Source: Agromyces seonyuensis (GTDB taxonomy: Bacteria; Actinomycetota; Actinomycetes; Actinomycetales; Microbacteriaceae). Taken from it: a stretch of DNA of 64,000 nucleotides. The stretch is from positions 106,854 through 170,853 of the forward strand of contig NZ_WSTA01000001.1 of assembly GCF_009789225.1 (NCBI RefSeq), given 5' to 3'. This document shows positions 21,968 through 36,271 of the stretch, piece by piece (within the stretch, counting starts at the first letter, position 1; each line of letters opens with the position of its first letter). The position numbers were made by a program, and so were the translations under genes. Below the pieces are notes generated by a model, which saw only the letters and a list, made by a program, of their open reading frames with translations, was not told the DNA's origin and did no database searches.

Positions 21968-23422
21968 ATGACCACCGTTACGACCAAGGCGCCCAAGCAG
22001 GTCGCGATCAACGACATCGGTTCTGCTGACGACTTCCTGGCCGCGGTCGAGAAGACCCTCAAGTTCTTCAACGACGGCGACCTCATCGAGGGCACCGTCG
22101 TGAAGATCGACCGCGACGAGGTCCTCCTCGACGTCGGTTACAAGACCGAGGGCGTCATCCCCTCGCGCGAGCTTTCCATCAAGCACGACGTCGACCCCAC
22201 CGAGGTCGTCGAGGTCGGCGACACCGTCGAGGCCCTCGTTCTCCAGAAGGAGGACAAGGAAGGCCGTCTGATCCTGTCGAAGAAGCGCGCGCAGTACGAG
22301 CGCGCCTGGGGCGACGTGGAGAAGATCAAGGAGACCGACGGCGTCGTCACCGGCACCGTCATCGAGGTCGTCAAGGGCGGCCTCATCGTCGACATCGGCC
22401 TCCGCGGCTTCCTTCCGGCCTCGCTCATCGAGCTGCGCCGCGTCCGCGACCTCACGCCGTACCTCGGCCAGGAGATCGAGGCGAAGATCCTCGAGCTCGA
22501 CAAGAACCGCAACAACGTCGTGCTCAGCCGCCGTGCGCTCCTCGAGCAGACGCAGTCCGAGTCGCGTTCGACCTTCCTCGCCAACCTGCACCCCGGTCAG
22601 GTCCGCAAGGGCGTCATCTCGTCGATCGTCAACTTCGGCGCGTTCGTCGACCTGGGCGGCGTGGACGGCCTCGTGCACGTCTCCGAGCTGTCCTGGAAGC
22701 ACATCGAGCACGCCAGCGAGGTCGTCGAGGTCGGCCAGGAGGTCACCGTCGAGGTGCTCTCCGTCGAGCTCGACCGCGAGCGCGTCTCGCTCTCGCTCAA
22801 GGCGACGCAGGAAGACCCGTGGCAGGTCTTCGCCCGTACCCACGCCATCGGCCAGGTCACCCCGGGCAAGGTCACGAAGCTCGTCCCGTTCGGCGCGTTC
22901 GTTCGCGTCGCCGACGGCATCGAGGGCCTCGTGCACATCTCGGAGCTCTCCGACCGTCACGTGGAGCTCGCGGAGCAGGTCGTCTCGGTCGGCGAAGAGG
23001 TCTTCGTCAAGGTCATCGACATCGACCTCGAGCGTCGCCGCATCTCGCTCAGCCTCAAGCAGGCCAACGAGGGCGTCGACCCCGAGGGCACCGAGTTCGA
23101 CCCGGCGCTCTACGGCATGCTCACCGAGTACGACGAGAACGGCGAGTACAAGTACCCCGAGGGCTTCGACCCCGAGACGAACGACTGGCGCGAGGGCTTC
23201 GAGTCCCAGCGCGAGGAGTGGGAGCAGCAGTACGCCGCCGCTCAGGCTCGCTGGGAGGCGCACAAGAAGCAGGTCGCGGCCTCGCTCGCGGCGCAGGCTT
23301 CGGACGACGCGTTCACCGGTACGTCCTCGTCGTCGTTCTCGAACGACGCGGCGGGCGCCGGCACCCTTGCCGACGACGCCTCGCTCGCGGCGCTTCGCGA
23401 GAAGCTCTCGAGCAACAACTGA
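21968..23422 (+). CDS. rpsA: 30S ribosomal protein S1
   Basis: 484-residue mRNA-binding ribosomal protein with four S1 domains: about 33-105 (EGTVVKIDRDEVLLDVGYKTEG), 120-190 (TGTVIEVVKGGLIVDIGLRG), 205-277 (KGVISSIVNFGAFVDLGGVDG) and 290-362 (PGKVTKLVPFGAFVRVADGIEG). An acidic tail with YGMLTEYDENGEYKYPEGFD follows, then an Ala/Gln/Glu-rich helix and a Ser/Ala-rich end. This four-domain form with acidic tail is the actinobacterial type. The two N-terminal domains that bind the ribosome and the RNA-binding ones are all complete. Confidence 0.97.
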   Translation: MTTVTTKAPKQVAINDIGSADDFLAAVEKTLKFFNDGDLIEGTVVKIDRDEVLLDVGYKTEGVIPSRELSIKHDVDPTEVVEVGDTVEALVLQKEDKEGRLILSKKRAQYERAWGDVEKIKETDGVVTGTVIEVVKGGLIVDIGLRGFLPASLIELRRVRDLTPYLGQEIEAKILELDKNRNNVVLSRRALLEQTQSESRSTFLANLHPGQVRKGVISSIVNFGAFVDLGGVDGLVHVSELSWKHIEHASEVVEVGQEVTVEVLSVELDRERVSLSLKATQEDPWQVFARTHAIGQVTPGKVTKLVPFGAFVRVADGIEGLVHISELSDRHVELAEQVVSVGEEVFVKVIDIDLERRRISLSLKQANEGVDPEGTEFDPALYGMLTEYDENGEYKYPEGFDPETNDWREGFESQREEWEQQYAAAQARWEAHKKQVAASLAAQASDDAFTGTSSSSFSNDAAGAGTLADDASLAALREKLSSNN

Positions 23423-23439
23423 TCGAACCCCGATCACCT

Positions 23440-23474
23440 GGAAGGCCGGTCCCGCGTCGCGGGGCCGGCCTTCC
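23440..23474 (+). terminator. Terminator of rpsA
   Basis: GGAAGGCCGGTCCCGC paired with GCGGGGCCGGCCTTCC, about 15 bp with one U-G pair and a tight loop, 17 nt after the stop. Confidence 0.8.
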
Positions 23475-23552
23475 GGCGTTCGGGTCGGATGCCGGGGGAG
23501 CGTCGGCGAGTCGATGCCGGATGCCGGGCATCCGGGGCCGGTGCGCGCTCGC

Positions 23553-23558
23553 TACGAT
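23553..23558 (+). promoter_or_regulatory. -10 element of coaE, leaderless
   Basis: TACGAT with 6 nt to the coaE GTG at 23565; no ribosome site is visible. Confidence 0.6.
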
Positions 23559-23564
23559 GAACGC

Positions 23565-24185
23565 GTGTATCTCATCGGACTGACCGGCGGCATCGCCTCC
23601 GGCAAATCGACCGTCGCCCGGCGCCTCTACCAGCACGGTGCGGTCGTGATCGACGCGGACGAACTGGCGCGCAAGGTCGTGCAGCCGGGAACGCCGGTGC
23701 TCGCGAAGATCGCCGAGGAGTTCGGCGAGGGAGTGCTCCACGCCGACGGCTCCCTCGACCGCGGCGCCTTGGCCGCCGTCGTCTTCCACGATCCGGAAGC
23801 CCTCGCCCGGCTCAACGCCATCACTCACCCCGCCGTGCGCGAGCTCGCGCTGCGCTGCATCGCCGAGGCGGGCGCCGCCGACCCGGACGCCATCGTGGTC
23901 TACGACGTGCCCCTGCTCGCCGAGGGCGGCACGGCCGACTCGTTCGACTTCGTGATCGTCACCGACGCGCCGCGCAAGACGCAGCTCGCCCGGCTCGTCG
24001 ATGAGCGCGGCCTCGACCCGGTGCAGGCTGCGGCCCGCATCGACGCGCAGATCGACCGCGAGTCCCGCAACGCGCTCGCGGACGCCGTGATCGACACCGA
24101 CGGCAGGATGGCGGCGACGATGAGCCAGGTGGACGCCCTCTGGCCGACGATCGTGGCGGCGCGGGACGCCAAGCGTTCCGCCTGA
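23565..24185 (+). CDS. coaE: Dephospho-CoA kinase
   Basis: Last step of coenzyme A synthesis, phosphorylating the 3'-hydroxyl of dephospho-CoA. It has 206 residues and starts VYLIGLTGGIASGKST, with the Walker A loop at residues 8-15 approximately. The CoA-domain signature VIDADELARKVVQPG and the lid region (NAITHPAVRELALRC) follow. It is the short bacterial form without the C-terminal extension of mycobacterial CoaE. The GTG at 23565 places the P-loop correctly and sits 6 nt after a -10 element. It lies between rpsA and uvrB, the conserved actinobacterial order. Confidence 0.95.
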   Translation: MYLIGLTGGIASGKSTVARRLYQHGAVVIDADELARKVVQPGTPVLAKIAEEFGEGVLHADGSLDRGALAAVVFHDPEALARLNAITHPAVRELALRCIAEAGAADPDAIVVYDVPLLAEGGTADSFDFVIVTDAPRKTQLARLVDERGLDPVQAAARIDAQIDRESRNALADAVIDTDGRMAATMSQVDALWPTIVAARDAKRSA

Positions 24186-24235
24186 CCGTTCGCCGCGCGT
24201 CGGTCCCCGTCTGCCGGGGTGTCCGAGCACGCGCC

Positions 24236-24241
24236 TAGGCT
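24236..24241 (+). promoter_or_regulatory. -10 element of uvrB, leaderless
   Basis: TAGGCT with 7 nt to the uvrB ATG (24249). I could not find a LexA-type box in the 63-nt gap after coaE. Confidence 0.6.
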
Positions 24242-24248
24242 GGAACGC

Positions 24249-26309
24249 ATGGAGGCCACCAGATCCGTCCGCCCGTTCGAGGTCGTGAGCGAGTACGTCC
24301 CGAGCGGCGACCAGCCGCAGGCGATCGCAGAGCTCGCGGGGCGCATCAACGCCGGCGAGACCGACGTCGTGCTGCTCGGCGCCACCGGTACGGGCAAGTC
24401 CGCGACGACGGCGTGGCTCATCGAGCAGGTGCAGCGGCCGACGCTCGTGCTCGCCCACAACAAGACGCTCGCCGCGCAGCTCGCCAACGAGTTCCGCGAG
24501 CTCATGCCGAACAACGCCGTCGAGTACTTCGTCTCGTACTACGACTACTACCAGCCCGAGGCGTACGTCCCGCAGACCGACACGTTCATCGAGAAGGACT
24601 CGTCGACCAACGCCGAGGTCGAGCGGCTGCGCCACTCCACGACGAACTCCCTGCTCAGCCGGCGCGACGTGGTGGTCGTCTCGACGGTGTCGTGCATCTA
24701 CGGCCTCGGCACGCCCGAGGAGTACCTCGGCGCGATGATGCCGCTGCAGGTCGGGCAGCGGGTCGACCGGGACTGGCTCATCCGCAAGTTCGTGTCAATG
24801 CAGTACCAGCGCAACGACATCGACTTCTCGCGCGGCAACTTCCGCGTCCGCGGCGACACGATCGAGATCATCCCCGTCTACGAGGAGCTCGCGATCCGCA
24901 TCGAGATGTTCGGCGACGAGATCGAGGCGATCTACGCCCTGCATCCGCTCACGGGCGAGGTCGTGCGGGCACTCGACTCGGTGCCGGTCTTCCCCGGCTC
25001 CCATTACGTCGCGTCGACCGACGTCATGCAGCGCGCCATGGGCACCATCCGGGAGGAGCTCGACGAGCGACTGCCCGAGCTCGAGCGCGAGGGCAAGCTG
25101 CTCGAGGCGCAGCGCCTGCGCATGCGCACGACCTTCGACCTCGAGATGATGGAGCAGATCGGCTTCTGCTCGGGCATCGAGAACTATTCGCGGCACATCG
25201 ACGCGCGCGCCCCGGGCGAGGCGCCGCACTGCCTCCTCGACTACTTCCCCGACGACTTCCTCGTCGTCATCGACGAGTCGCACGTGACCGTGCCGCAGAT
25301 CGGGGCGATGTACGAGGGCGACGCCTCCCGAAAGCGCACGCTCGTCGAGCACGGATTCCGGCTGCCGAGCGCCCTCGACAACCGCCCGTTGCGTTTCGAC
25401 GAGTTCAAGTCGCGCGTCGGCCAGGTCGTCTACCTCTCTGCGACGCCCGGCAAGTACGAGCTCGGCATCGCCGACGGCGTGGTCGAGCAGATCATCCGCC
25501 CGACGGGCCTCATCGACCCCGAGATCGTCGTGAAGCCCTCGAAGGGGCAGATCGACGACCTCCTCGAGGAGATCCGGCTGCGCGTCGACCGCGACGAGCG
25601 CGTGCTCGTCACGACGCTCACGAAGAAGATGGCCGAGGAACTCACCGACTTCCTGACGGAGGCCGGCGTGCGGGTGCGCTACCTCCACTCCGACGTCGAT
25701 ACGCTGCGCCGCGTCGAACTGCTCACCGAGCTGCGCCAGGGCGTCTACGACGTGCTCGTCGGCATCAACCTCCTCCGCGAAGGACTCGACCTGCCCGAGG
25801 TGTCGCTCGTCGCGATCCTCGACGCCGACAAGGAAGGGTTCCTGCGCTCCTCGACGTCCCTCATCCAGACGATCGGCCGCGCGGCGCGCAACGTGTCGGG
25901 TCAGGTCCACATGTACGCGGATCGCATCACCGATTCGATGGCCTCCGCGATCGACGAGACGAACCGCCGTCGCGAGAAGCAGGTCGAATACAACCGGGTG
26001 AACGGCATCGACCCGCAGCCGCTGCGCAAGCGCATCGCCGACATCACCGACGTGCTCGCTCGCGAGGAGGCGGACACGGCGGAACTGCTCGCCGGCCGCG
26101 GGGGAGCGGGGGGCGGAGCGCCGAAGCGGCGCGAGGGTATCGCCGCCGAGGGCGCGAACGACCTCGAAGACCTCATCCGCGATCTCAACGAGCAGATGCT
26201 GGCCGCGGCGGGGGAGCTCAAGTTCGAGCTCGCCGGGCGGCTCCGCGACGAGGTCGCCGACCTCAAGCGGGAGCTCCGGCAGATGGAGAAGGCCGGTCAC
26301 ATCTCCTGA
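24249..26309 (+). CDS. uvrB: Excinuclease ABC subunit B
   Basis: 686-residue damage-verification helicase of nucleotide excision repair; loaded on DNA by UvrA, then recruits UvrC. Walker A is GATGTGKS, the DNA-clamping beta-hairpin is [20 protein letters not shown], Walker B is [11 protein letters not shown], and helicase motif VI is QTIGRAARN. The C-terminal UVR motif, which binds UvrC, ends the protein (residues about 645-680). A Gly-rich linker ([11 protein letters not shown]) precedes it. The ATG at 24249 follows a -10 element by 7 nt; an upstream GTG would add residues not matching relatives. Confidence 0.97.
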   Translation: MEATRSVRPFEVVSEYVPSGDQPQAIAELAGRINAGETDVVLLGATGTGKSATTAWLIEQVQRPTLVLAHNKTLAAQLANEFRELMPNNAVEYFVSYYDYYQPEAYVPQTDTFIEKDSSTNAEVERLRHSTTNSLLSRRDVVVVSTVSCIYGLGTPEEYLGAMMPLQVGQRVDRDWLIRKFVSMQYQRNDIDFSRGNFRVRGDTIEIIPVYEELAIRIEMFGDEIEAIYALHPLTGEVVRALDSVPVFPGSHYVASTDVMQRAMGTIREELDERLPELEREGKLLEAQRLRMRTTFDLEMMEQIGFCSGIENYSRHIDARAPGEAPHCLLDYFPDDFLVVIDESHVTVPQIGAMYEGDASRKRTLVEHGFRLPSALDNRPLRFDEFKSRVGQVVYLSATPGKYELGIADGVVEQIIRPTGLIDPEIVVKPSKGQIDDLLEEIRLRVDRDERVLVTTLTKKMAEELTDFLTEAGVRVRYLHSDVDTLRRVELLTELRQGVYDVLVGINLLREGLDLPEVSLVAILDADKEGFLRSSTSLIQTIGRAARNVSGQVHMYADRITDSMASAIDETNRRREKQVEYNRVNGIDPQPLRKRIADITDVLAREEADTAELLAGRGGAGGGAPKRREGIAAEGANDLEDLIRDLNEQMLAAAGELKFELAGRLRDEVADLKRELRQMEKAGHIS

Positions 26310-26327
26310 GCGGCGCATCCGGGGTAT

Positions 26328-26343
26328 TCGAAGGAATGTTCGC
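26328..26343. promoter_or_regulatory. LexA-type SOS box before uvrA
   Basis: TCGAAGGAATGTTCGC matches the actinobacterial/Gram-positive SOS consensus TCGAAC-N4-GTTCGA at 10 of 12 fixed positions, only the two inner/outer C and A being changed. It lies 43-58 nt before the -10 element of uvrA, so LexA would control uvrA after DNA damage. Confidence 0.65.
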
Positions 26344-26385
26344 TCTCGGCGGGATGTTCCCGGGATCCGTGTCGGCAGTAGAACA

Positions 26386-26391
26386 TAGGAT
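26386..26391 (+). promoter_or_regulatory. -10 element of uvrA, leaderless
   Basis: TAGGAT with 6 nt to the GTG at 26398. There is no clear -35 and no ribosome site. Confidence 0.6.
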
Positions 26392-26397
26392 CGAACG

Positions 26398-29289
<2,892 letters not shown>

Positions 29290-29296
29290 TCCGGCG

Positions 29297-31195
29297 ATGG
29301 CTGAGACCGTCCCGTACCGGCCGAAGGCGGGGGAGATCCCCACGACCCCCGGCGTGTACCGCTTCCGCGACGCCGATCGGCGAGTGCTCTACGTCGGCAA
29401 GGCGAAGAACCTCCGCGCGCGGCTGAGCAACTACTTCGCGCCGCTGCACACGCTCCACGAGCGCACCCGGCGCATGGTCACGACGGCGGCGAGCGTCGAG
29501 TGGACGGTCGTCGGCACCGAGGTCGAAGCCCTCCAGCTCGAGTACACCTGGATCAAGGAGTTCGATCCGCCCTTCAACGTCCAGTACAAGGACGACAAGT
29601 CCTACCCCTACCTGGCGGTGACGCTCGGCGACGAGGCCCCGCGGGCGATCGTGACCCGTCGTCGCGGCATCCCCGGAGCGAAGTACTTCGGCCCCTACCC
29701 GAAGGTCTGGGCCGTCAACGAGACGCTCGAGCTGCTGCTGAAGCTCTTCCCGATCCGCACGTGCAAGGACAGCGACTACCGCCGCGCCATGCAGAGCGGC
29801 AAGCCGTGCTTCGCCGGACAGATCGGCCGCTGCTTCGGGCCCTGCTCCGGCACCGTCACGATCGAGGAGCACCGCGTCGCGGTGCGTCGCTTCGTCGACT
29901 TCATGCAGCAGCAGGATCGTCGCATCGTGCCGGAGCTGCGACGGCAGATGCAGGAGGCGGCGCTCGCCCAGGAGTACGAGATCGCGGCGAAGCGCCGCGA
30001 TCAACTGCAGGCGGCGACGCAGTTCTTCGAATCCAACGCGGGCGCCGTGGTGCTCGACGAGTCGGTCGACGCGGACGTGTTCGGCATCGACCACGACGAG
30101 CTCGCGGCGGCGGTGCAGCTCTTCGTCGTCCGCAAGGGCCGCATCCGCGGCATCCAGTCCTGGACCGTCGACAAGGAGCTCGACCTGCCGCTCGGCGGTC
30201 TCGTCGACTCGCTCCTGCAGATGGTCTACGGCGGCGACCTCGTCCCGCCGAAGCAGGTCATCGTGCCGGAGCTGCCCGACGACGCCGAGGCGCTCGAGGC
30301 GTGGCTCGGCTCGATGGCCGGCCGCAAGGTCTCGCTGCGAGTCGCCCACCGCGGCGACAAGGCGGCGCTGCTCGACACCGCGACCCAGAACGCCAAGCAC
30401 GCCCTGCTGCTCTACAAGACGCGGCGCAGCGCCGACTTCACGGCGCGCTCGCGTGCGCTCGAGGACATCCAGGAGGCGCTCGGCATGGCCGAGGCGCCGC
30501 TCCGCATCGAGTGCTACGACGTCTCGCACCTCTCCGGCACGAACATCGTGGCCTCGATGGTCGTCTTCGAAGACGGGCTGCCGCGCAAAGACGAGTACCG
30601 GCGCTTCAGCATCCCGAACTCGACCGACGACACCGACTCGATCCGGCAGGTGCTCGGGCGGCGGCTCGCCTACCTCCGCGACCCCTCGACCGATCCCGAG
30701 GTCGACGAGACCTCGGAGCAGACCGGCGGCCGCAAGAAGTTCGCCTACCGGCCGAATCTGCTCGTCGTCGACGGCGGGCAGCCGCAGGTCGCCGCGGCGG
30801 CCGAGGCCCTCGCCGCGTCCGGCGTCGAGGGGATCTACCTGTGCGGCATCGCCAAGCGCCTCGAGGAGATCTGGACGCCGGGCTCCGACTATCCGGTCAT
30901 CCTGCCCCGCAACAGCGACGCGCTCTTCCTGTTCCAGCGCGTCCGCGACGAGGCGCACCGCTTCGCGATCACCCACCAGCGCCAGCGGCGCAAGCGCGAC
31001 ATCTCGAGCGTGCTGAGCGAGATCCCCGGCCTCGGCCCTGCCCGGGTCAAGGAGCTCCTCCGGCACTTCGGATCCGTCGCCCGCCTGAAAGCGGCGTCGG
31101 CGGAGGCCATCGAAGAGGTCCACGGCATCGGTCCGACGCTCGCCGGCGTCGTCCACGAGCGGCTGCGGGCGCCTGCGGGTGATTCCCGCGACTAG
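29297..31195 (+). CDS. uvrC: Excinuclease ABC subunit C
   Basis: 632-residue dual endonuclease that cuts on both sides of the lesion. The N-terminal GIY-YIG nuclease has [26 protein letters not shown] (seen in parts at 15-45). A UVR motif (about 210-240, [21 protein letters not shown]) binds UvrB. The C-terminal RNase H-like nuclease has [12 protein letters not shown] and [12 protein letters not shown] helix-hairpin-helix pair lies at the end ([26 protein letters not shown]). ATG 7 nt after uvrA. Confidence 0.97.
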   Translation: MAETVPYRPKAGEIPTTPGVYRFRDADRRVLYVGKAKNLRARLSNYFAPLHTLHERTRRMVTTAASVEWTVVGTEVEALQLEYTWIKEFDPPFNVQYKDDKSYPYLAVTLGDEAPRAIVTRRRGIPGAKYFGPYPKVWAVNETLELLLKLFPIRTCKDSDYRRAMQSGKPCFAGQIGRCFGPCSGTVTIEEHRVAVRRFVDFMQQQDRRIVPELRRQMQEAALAQEYEIAAKRRDQLQAATQFFESNAGAVVLDESVDADVFGIDHDELAAAVQLFVVRKGRIRGIQSWTVDKELDLPLGGLVDSLLQMVYGGDLVPPKQVIVPELPDDAEALEAWLGSMAGRKVSLRVAHRGDKAALLDTATQNAKHALLLYKTRRSADFTARSRALEDIQEALGMAEAPLRIECYDVSHLSGTNIVASMVVFEDGLPRKDEYRRFSIPNSTDDTDSIRQVLGRRLAYLRDPSTDPEVDETSEQTGGRKKFAYRPNLLVVDGGQPQVAAAAEALAASGVEGIYLCGIAKRLEEIWTPGSDYPVILPRNSDALFLFQRVRDEAHRFAITHQRQRRKRDISSVLSEIPGLGPARVKELLRHFGSVARLKAASAEAIEEVHGIGPTLAGVVHERLRAPAGDSRD

Positions 31196-31198
31196 GCT
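31193..31198 (+). promoter_or_regulatory. Putative -10 element before rapZ
   Basis: TAGGCT overlapping the uvrC stop, 46 nt before the rapZ ATG; it would allow rapZ-whiA to be expressed apart from the uvr genes. Confidence 0.4.
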
Positions 31199-31244
31199 GG
31201 TCGGGGCGGCGGGGCCTGGGGCCGCTCGGGAGGGGATGCGTGCG

Positions 31245-32117
31245 ATGACGGATGACGCGGAGCGCGAGTTCCTCATCCTGACGGGGATGTCCGGAGCCGG
31301 TCGGACGACGGCGGGCAACGCCCTCGAGGACCTGGGTTGGTACGTCGTCGACAACCTGCCCCCGCAGATGCTGCGCCCGCTCGCCGATCTCGCGACACGC
31401 GCCGGCGACTCGCTGCCGCGCGTGGCCGCGGTCATCGACATCCGCGGCGGCGCCCTCTTCTCCGAGCTGGAGCAGTCGCTCGCCGCGCTCCGCGACGTCG
31501 TCGACGTGCGGGTCGTGTTCCTCGACGCTTCCGATACGGCCCTCGTGCGCCGGTTCGAGGCCGTCCGACGGCCCCACCCGCTGCAGGGGGAGGGCACGCC
31601 GCTCGAGGGCATCCTCGCCGAGCGGGCCAGGCTCGCCGACATGCGCACCCAGAGCGATCTCGTCATCGACACGAGCGAGCTCAACATCCACCAGCTCGCG
31701 ACGCTCGTCACCGAGAGCTTCGCCGCCGGCGGCAGTCCGGAACTGCGAGTGACGGTGCAGAGCTTCGGCTTCAAGTACGGCCTGCCGCCGGACGCCGACT
31801 GGGTCGCGGATGCGCGCTTCCTGCCGAACCCGTTCTGGAACCCGGAGCTGCGCCCGTTCACCGGCGAGGACGCGGCCGTGTCAGAATATGTGCTCGCCCA
31901 ACCCGGCGCGATCGACTTCGTCGAGGCGTACGCGGCGGCGCTCCGACCGGCCCTCGACGGCTATCGCCGCGAGAACAAGCGGCACGCGACCGTCGCGATC
32001 GGCTGCACGGGCGGCAAGCACCGCTCCGTCGCCCTGGTCCGGGAGCTCAGCCGGAGGATCGCCGGGATTCCCGGCGTCTCCGTGAGCGTGCGGCACCGCG
32101 ACCTGGGCCGCGAATAG
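31245..32117 (+). CDS. rapZ: RapZ-family nucleotide-binding protein (YvcJ)
   Basis: 290 residues. N-terminal P-loop [16 protein letters not shown] (Walker A with Arg in place of Lys, usual for the family), VVDNLPPQM, and the C-terminal signature [13 protein letters not shown]. In E. coli RapZ guides RNase E to the small RNA GlmZ; in Gram-positives YvcJ hydrolyses GTP and affects competence, and its role in actinobacteria is not settled. The ATG at 31245 is preferred because AGGGG ends 9 nt upstream; an ATG at 31236 lies on the ribosome site. Downstream is whiA with no yvcK/cuvA gene between, unlike many actinobacteria. Confidence 0.93.
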   Translation: MTDDAEREFLILTGMSGAGRTTAGNALEDLGWYVVDNLPPQMLRPLADLATRAGDSLPRVAAVIDIRGGALFSELEQSLAALRDVVDVRVVFLDASDTALVRRFEAVRRPHPLQGEGTPLEGILAERARLADMRTQSDLVIDTSELNIHQLATLVTESFAAGGSPELRVTVQSFGFKYGLPPDADWVADARFLPNPFWNPELRPFTGEDAAVSEYVLAQPGAIDFVEAYAAALRPALDGYRRENKRHATVAIGCTGGKHRSVALVRELSRRIAGIPGVSVSVRHRDLGRE

Positions 32118-32164
32118 CGCCGAGGGGCGCACCAGATCTCCAGTTCCGACCGATGGGATGAGCA

Positions 32165-33145
32165 GTGGCATTGACCGCCGAGGTGAAAGACGAACTCGCG
32201 AACGTCGAGGTGACCAAGACCAGCGTCCGGGCCGCAGAGCTCGCGACGGTGCTGCGGTTCTCGGGCGGGCTGCACATCATCTCGGGCCGGATCGCCGTCG
32301 AATCCGAACTCGATTCGCAGCCGATCGCCAAGCGCATCACCCGCGATCTCGTCGAGATCTACGGCGTCCGCCCGGATGTCTCGCTGATCGGCGCCTCCGG
32401 GCTCCGGCGGAACAACCTCTACCTGATCCGCGTGCTCGAGGGAGGCGAGACCCTGGCCCGCCAGACGGGCCTCCTCGACGCCCGCCGCCGTCCGGTGCGC
32501 GGCCTGCCCAATCGGCTCACGACCGGCTCCCGCGATGAGCTGGCGGCGATCTGGCGCGGTGCGTTCCTCGCACACGGCAGCCTCACCGACCCGGGCCGCT
32601 CCGCGGCGCTCGAGATCACCTGCCCCGGCTCGGAGACGGCGATGGCGCTCGTCGGCGCGGCCGGGCGCATCGGCATCCAAGCCAAGGCCCGCGAGGTTCG
32701 GGGCGTGCACCGCGTCGTCATCCGCGACGGCGAGGCGATCGGCGCGATGCTGCGCGCGATGGGCGCCGAAGGCGTCGTGCGCGAGTGGGAGGAGCTGCGC
32801 CAGCGCCGCGAGGTGCGCGCGACGGCGAATCGGCTCGTCAACTTCGACGACGCGAACCTCCGTCGGTCCGCGCAGGCCGCGGTCGCCGCGTGCGCTCGCG
32901 TCGAGCGCGCCATGGAGATCCTCGGTGACGACATCCCGGCGCACCTCCGCTACGCGGGCGACCTGCGCCTCGCGCACCGCGACGCGAGCCTCGACGAGCT
33001 CGGCCACCACGCCGATCCGCCCATGACGAAGGATGCCGTGGCCGGCCGCATCCGCCGCCTGCTGGCGATGGCCGACAAGCGGGCCGTCGAGCTCGGCATC
33101 CCGGGCACCGACGCGAACCTGCCGAGCGATCTCGACGAGGTCTGA
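32165..33145 (+). CDS. whiA: DNA-binding protein WhiA
   Basis: 326-residue regulator made of an N-terminal LAGLIDADG homing-endonuclease-like domain without nuclease residues (about 10-200) and a C-terminal helix-turn-helix (about 230-315, with [25 protein letters not shown] read in parts). In Streptomyces WhiA acts with WhiB to start sporulation septation; in non-sporulating actinobacteria it is tied to division and chromosome segregation. GTG start ([12 protein letters not shown], as in relatives). It stands 47 nt after rapZ. Confidence 0.95.
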   Translation: MALTAEVKDELANVEVTKTSVRAAELATVLRFSGGLHIISGRIAVESELDSQPIAKRITRDLVEIYGVRPDVSLIGASGLRRNNLYLIRVLEGGETLARQTGLLDARRRPVRGLPNRLTTGSRDELAAIWRGAFLAHGSLTDPGRSAALEITCPGSETAMALVGAAGRIGIQAKAREVRGVHRVVIRDGEAIGAMLRAMGAEGVVREWEELRQRREVRATANRLVNFDDANLRRSAQAAVAACARVERAMEILGDDIPAHLRYAGDLRLAHRDASLDELGHHADPPMTKDAVAGRIRRLLAMADKRAVELGIPGTDANLPSDLDEV

Positions 33146-33183
33146 GACCGCCGAGTCCGCGTGTTTCGGAGTTCGTCTCCGAG

Positions 33184-33197
33184 GGGACGATCGTCCC
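33184..33197. promoter_or_regulatory. 14-bp palindrome before sodA, possible operator
   Basis: GGGACGATCGTCCC is a perfect 14-bp palindrome located 11 bp before the -10 TAGAGT (33209-33214), thus over the -35 region. An adjacent inverted repeat TCGGAG-N5-CTCCGA (33166-33182) could be the whiA terminator. The position suits a repressor site, for example metal- or redox-responsive, but the regulator is unknown. Confidence 0.4.
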
Positions 33198-33208
33198 GCG
33201 GGCGGGCA

Positions 33209-33214
33209 TAGAGT
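33209..33214 (+). promoter_or_regulatory. -10 element of sodA
   Basis: TAGAGT, giving a leader of about 52 nt with AAGGAG 6-7 nt before the sodA ATG. Confidence 0.5.
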
Positions 33215-33272
33215 GGAACGAGCCGTGGGGCGGGACCCATGCCGGCCGCCCTGCATCTGACAAGGAGATCCA

Positions 33273-33899
33273 ATGGCTGACTACACGCTGCCCGAACTCG
33301 CCTACGACTACTCGGCCCTCGAGCCGAGCATCAGCGGCGCCATCATGGAGCTGCACCACTCGAAGCACCACCAGGCCTACGTCACGGGCGCCAACACCGC
33401 CCTCGCCCAGCTCGCGGAAGCGCGCGACAAGGGCGACTTCGCGAACGTGAACAAGCTCGAGAAGGACCTCGCGTTCAACCTCGGCGGTCACGTGAACCAC
33501 TCGATCTTCTGGACGAACCTCTCGCCGAACGGCGGCGACAAGCCGACGGGCGAGCTCGCGAGCGCGATCGACGACCAGTTCGGCTCGTTCGACGCCTTCC
33601 AGGCGCACTTCACGGCGACGGCGCTCGGCGTGCAGGGCTCCGGCTGGGCGGTCCTCGCGTGGGACTCGATCGGCGAGCGCCTCCTCGTCCTGCAGTTCTT
33701 CGACCAGCAGGCGAACCTCCCCGCCGGCATCGTGCCGCTGCTCATGCTCGACGTCTGGGAGCACGCCTACTACCTCGACTACAAGAACGTCCGCGCGGAC
33801 TACGTGAAGGCGTTCTGGAACATCGCGAACTGGGCGAACGTCCAGGAGCGCTTCACGGTCGCCACGACCAAGACGGCGGGCCTGCTGCTACTGTCGTAA
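33273..33899 (+). CDS. sodA: Superoxide dismutase, Mn/Fe family
   Basis: 208-residue cytoplasmic superoxide dismutase. All four metal ligands are in place: His in [12 protein letters not shown], His in [11 protein letters not shown], and Asp and His in [12 protein letters not shown]. The sequence [13 protein letters not shown] is typical of the dimer or tetramer forms; whether it uses Mn or Fe cannot be decided from sequence by eye. No signal peptide. The start is supported by AAGGAG. It stands alone between whiA and gap with its own promoter and terminator. Confidence 0.96.
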   Translation: MADYTLPELAYDYSALEPSISGAIMELHHSKHHQAYVTGANTALAQLAEARDKGDFANVNKLEKDLAFNLGGHVNHSIFWTNLSPNGGDKPTGELASAIDDQFGSFDAFQAHFTATALGVQGSGWAVLAWDSIGERLLVLQFFDQQANLPAGIVPLLMLDVWEHAYYLDYKNVRADYVKAFWNIANWANVQERFTVATTKTAGLLLLS

Positions 33900-35045
<1,146 letters not shown>

Positions 35046-35056
35046 GAAAGCGAAAC

Positions 35057-36271
35057 ATGTCCCTGCGAACGATCGATTCACTCGGTTCGCTCGCCGGCAA
35101 GCGAGTCGTCGTCCGTTGTGATCTCAACGTCCCCCTCAAGGACGGGATCATCACGGACGACGGCCGCGTGCGGGCGTCGGTCCCCACCATCACCCGGCTC
35201 CTCGACGAGGGCGCTTCGGTGATCGTGATCTCGCACCTCGGCCGCCCCGACGGGGCGCCCGACCCGAAGTACTCGCTCGCGCCCGCCGCGACGCGGCTCG
35301 GGGAGCTCCTCGGCAAGCCCGTCGGCCTCGCGGCCGACACGGTGGGCGAGGACGCCGAGGCGAAGGTGGCGGCGCTCCAGCCCGGCGAAGTGCTCGTGCT
35401 CGAGAACCTCCGGTTCAACCCGGGGGAGACCTCGAAGGACGAGGCCGAGCGCGCGGCGTTCGCCGAGCGGCTCGCGGCCTTCGCCGACGCGGTCGTCTCC
35501 GACGGCTTCGGCGTCGTCCACCGCAAGCAGGCGAGCGTGTACGAACTCGAGCAGCTGCGTCCGAGCGCTGCGGGCCTCCTCATCGCCCACGAGCTCGACG
35601 TGCTCGAGCGGCTCACCGAGAAGCCGGAACGGCCCTACGCGGTCGTGCTCGGCGGGTCGAAGGTCTCCGACAAGCTCGGCGTCATCGCCCACCTCCTGCC
35701 GCGTGTCGACTCGCTGCTCATCGGCGGCGGGATGCTCTTCACGTTCCTCGCGGCGCAGGGGCACAAGGTCGGCTCGAGCCTGCTCGAGGCCGACCAGATC
35801 GACACGGTGAAGGGCTACTTCGCCGAGGCCGCCGAGCGCGGCGTCGAGATCGTGCTGCCGACCGACATCGTCGTGGCCTCGAAGTTCGGCGCCGACGCCG
35901 AGACCGCGGTGACCGCGGCCGACGCGATCGAGGAGACGCCGTTCGGTGCGAGCGGCCTCGGCCTCGACATCGGCCCGGAGACGGCGTCGGCGTTCGCCGA
36001 GCGCATCCGCGGTTCGAAGACGGTCTTCTGGAACGGCCCGATGGGCGTGTTCGAGTTGGCTCCCTTCGCCGCCGGCACCCGCGCGGTGGCCGAGGCGCTC
36101 ACCCAGGTCGACGGCCTCGCGGTCGTCGGCGGCGGCGACAGCGCGGCGGCCGTCCGGCAGCTCGGCTTCGCCGACGACCAGTTCGGTCACATCTCGACGG
36201 GCGGCGGAGCGAGCCTGGAGTTCCTCGAAGGCAAGAAGCTCCCCGGACTGGAGGTCCTCGGATGGCAGTGA
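35057..36271 (+). CDS. pgk: Phosphoglycerate kinase
   Basis: 404-residue two-domain kinase forming ATP from 1,3-bisphosphoglycerate. The signature [16 protein letters not shown] is near residue 15, ISHLGRPDG follows, and the nucleotide-binding C-domain has [11 protein letters not shown] and the glycine-rich [11 protein letters not shown] with [14 protein letters not shown]. The ATG at 35057 ([12 protein letters not shown]) is preferred to an upstream in-frame start, which would run into gap. AGGAAAG precedes it. It overlaps tpiA by 10 nt. Confidence 0.97.
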   Translation: MSLRTIDSLGSLAGKRVVVRCDLNVPLKDGIITDDGRVRASVPTITRLLDEGASVIVISHLGRPDGAPDPKYSLAPAATRLGELLGKPVGLAADTVGEDAEAKVAALQPGEVLVLENLRFNPGETSKDEAERAAFAERLAAFADAVVSDGFGVVHRKQASVYELEQLRPSAAGLLIAHELDVLERLTEKPERPYAVVLGGSKVSDKLGVIAHLLPRVDSLLIGGGMLFTFLAAQGHKVGSSLLEADQIDTVKGYFAEAAERGVEIVLPTDIVVASKFGADAETAVTAADAIEETPFGASGLGLDIGPETASAFAERIRGSKTVFWNGPMGVFELAPFAAGTRAVAEALTQVDGLAVVGGGDSAAAVRQLGFADDQFGHISTGGGASLEFLEGKKLPGLEVLGWQ

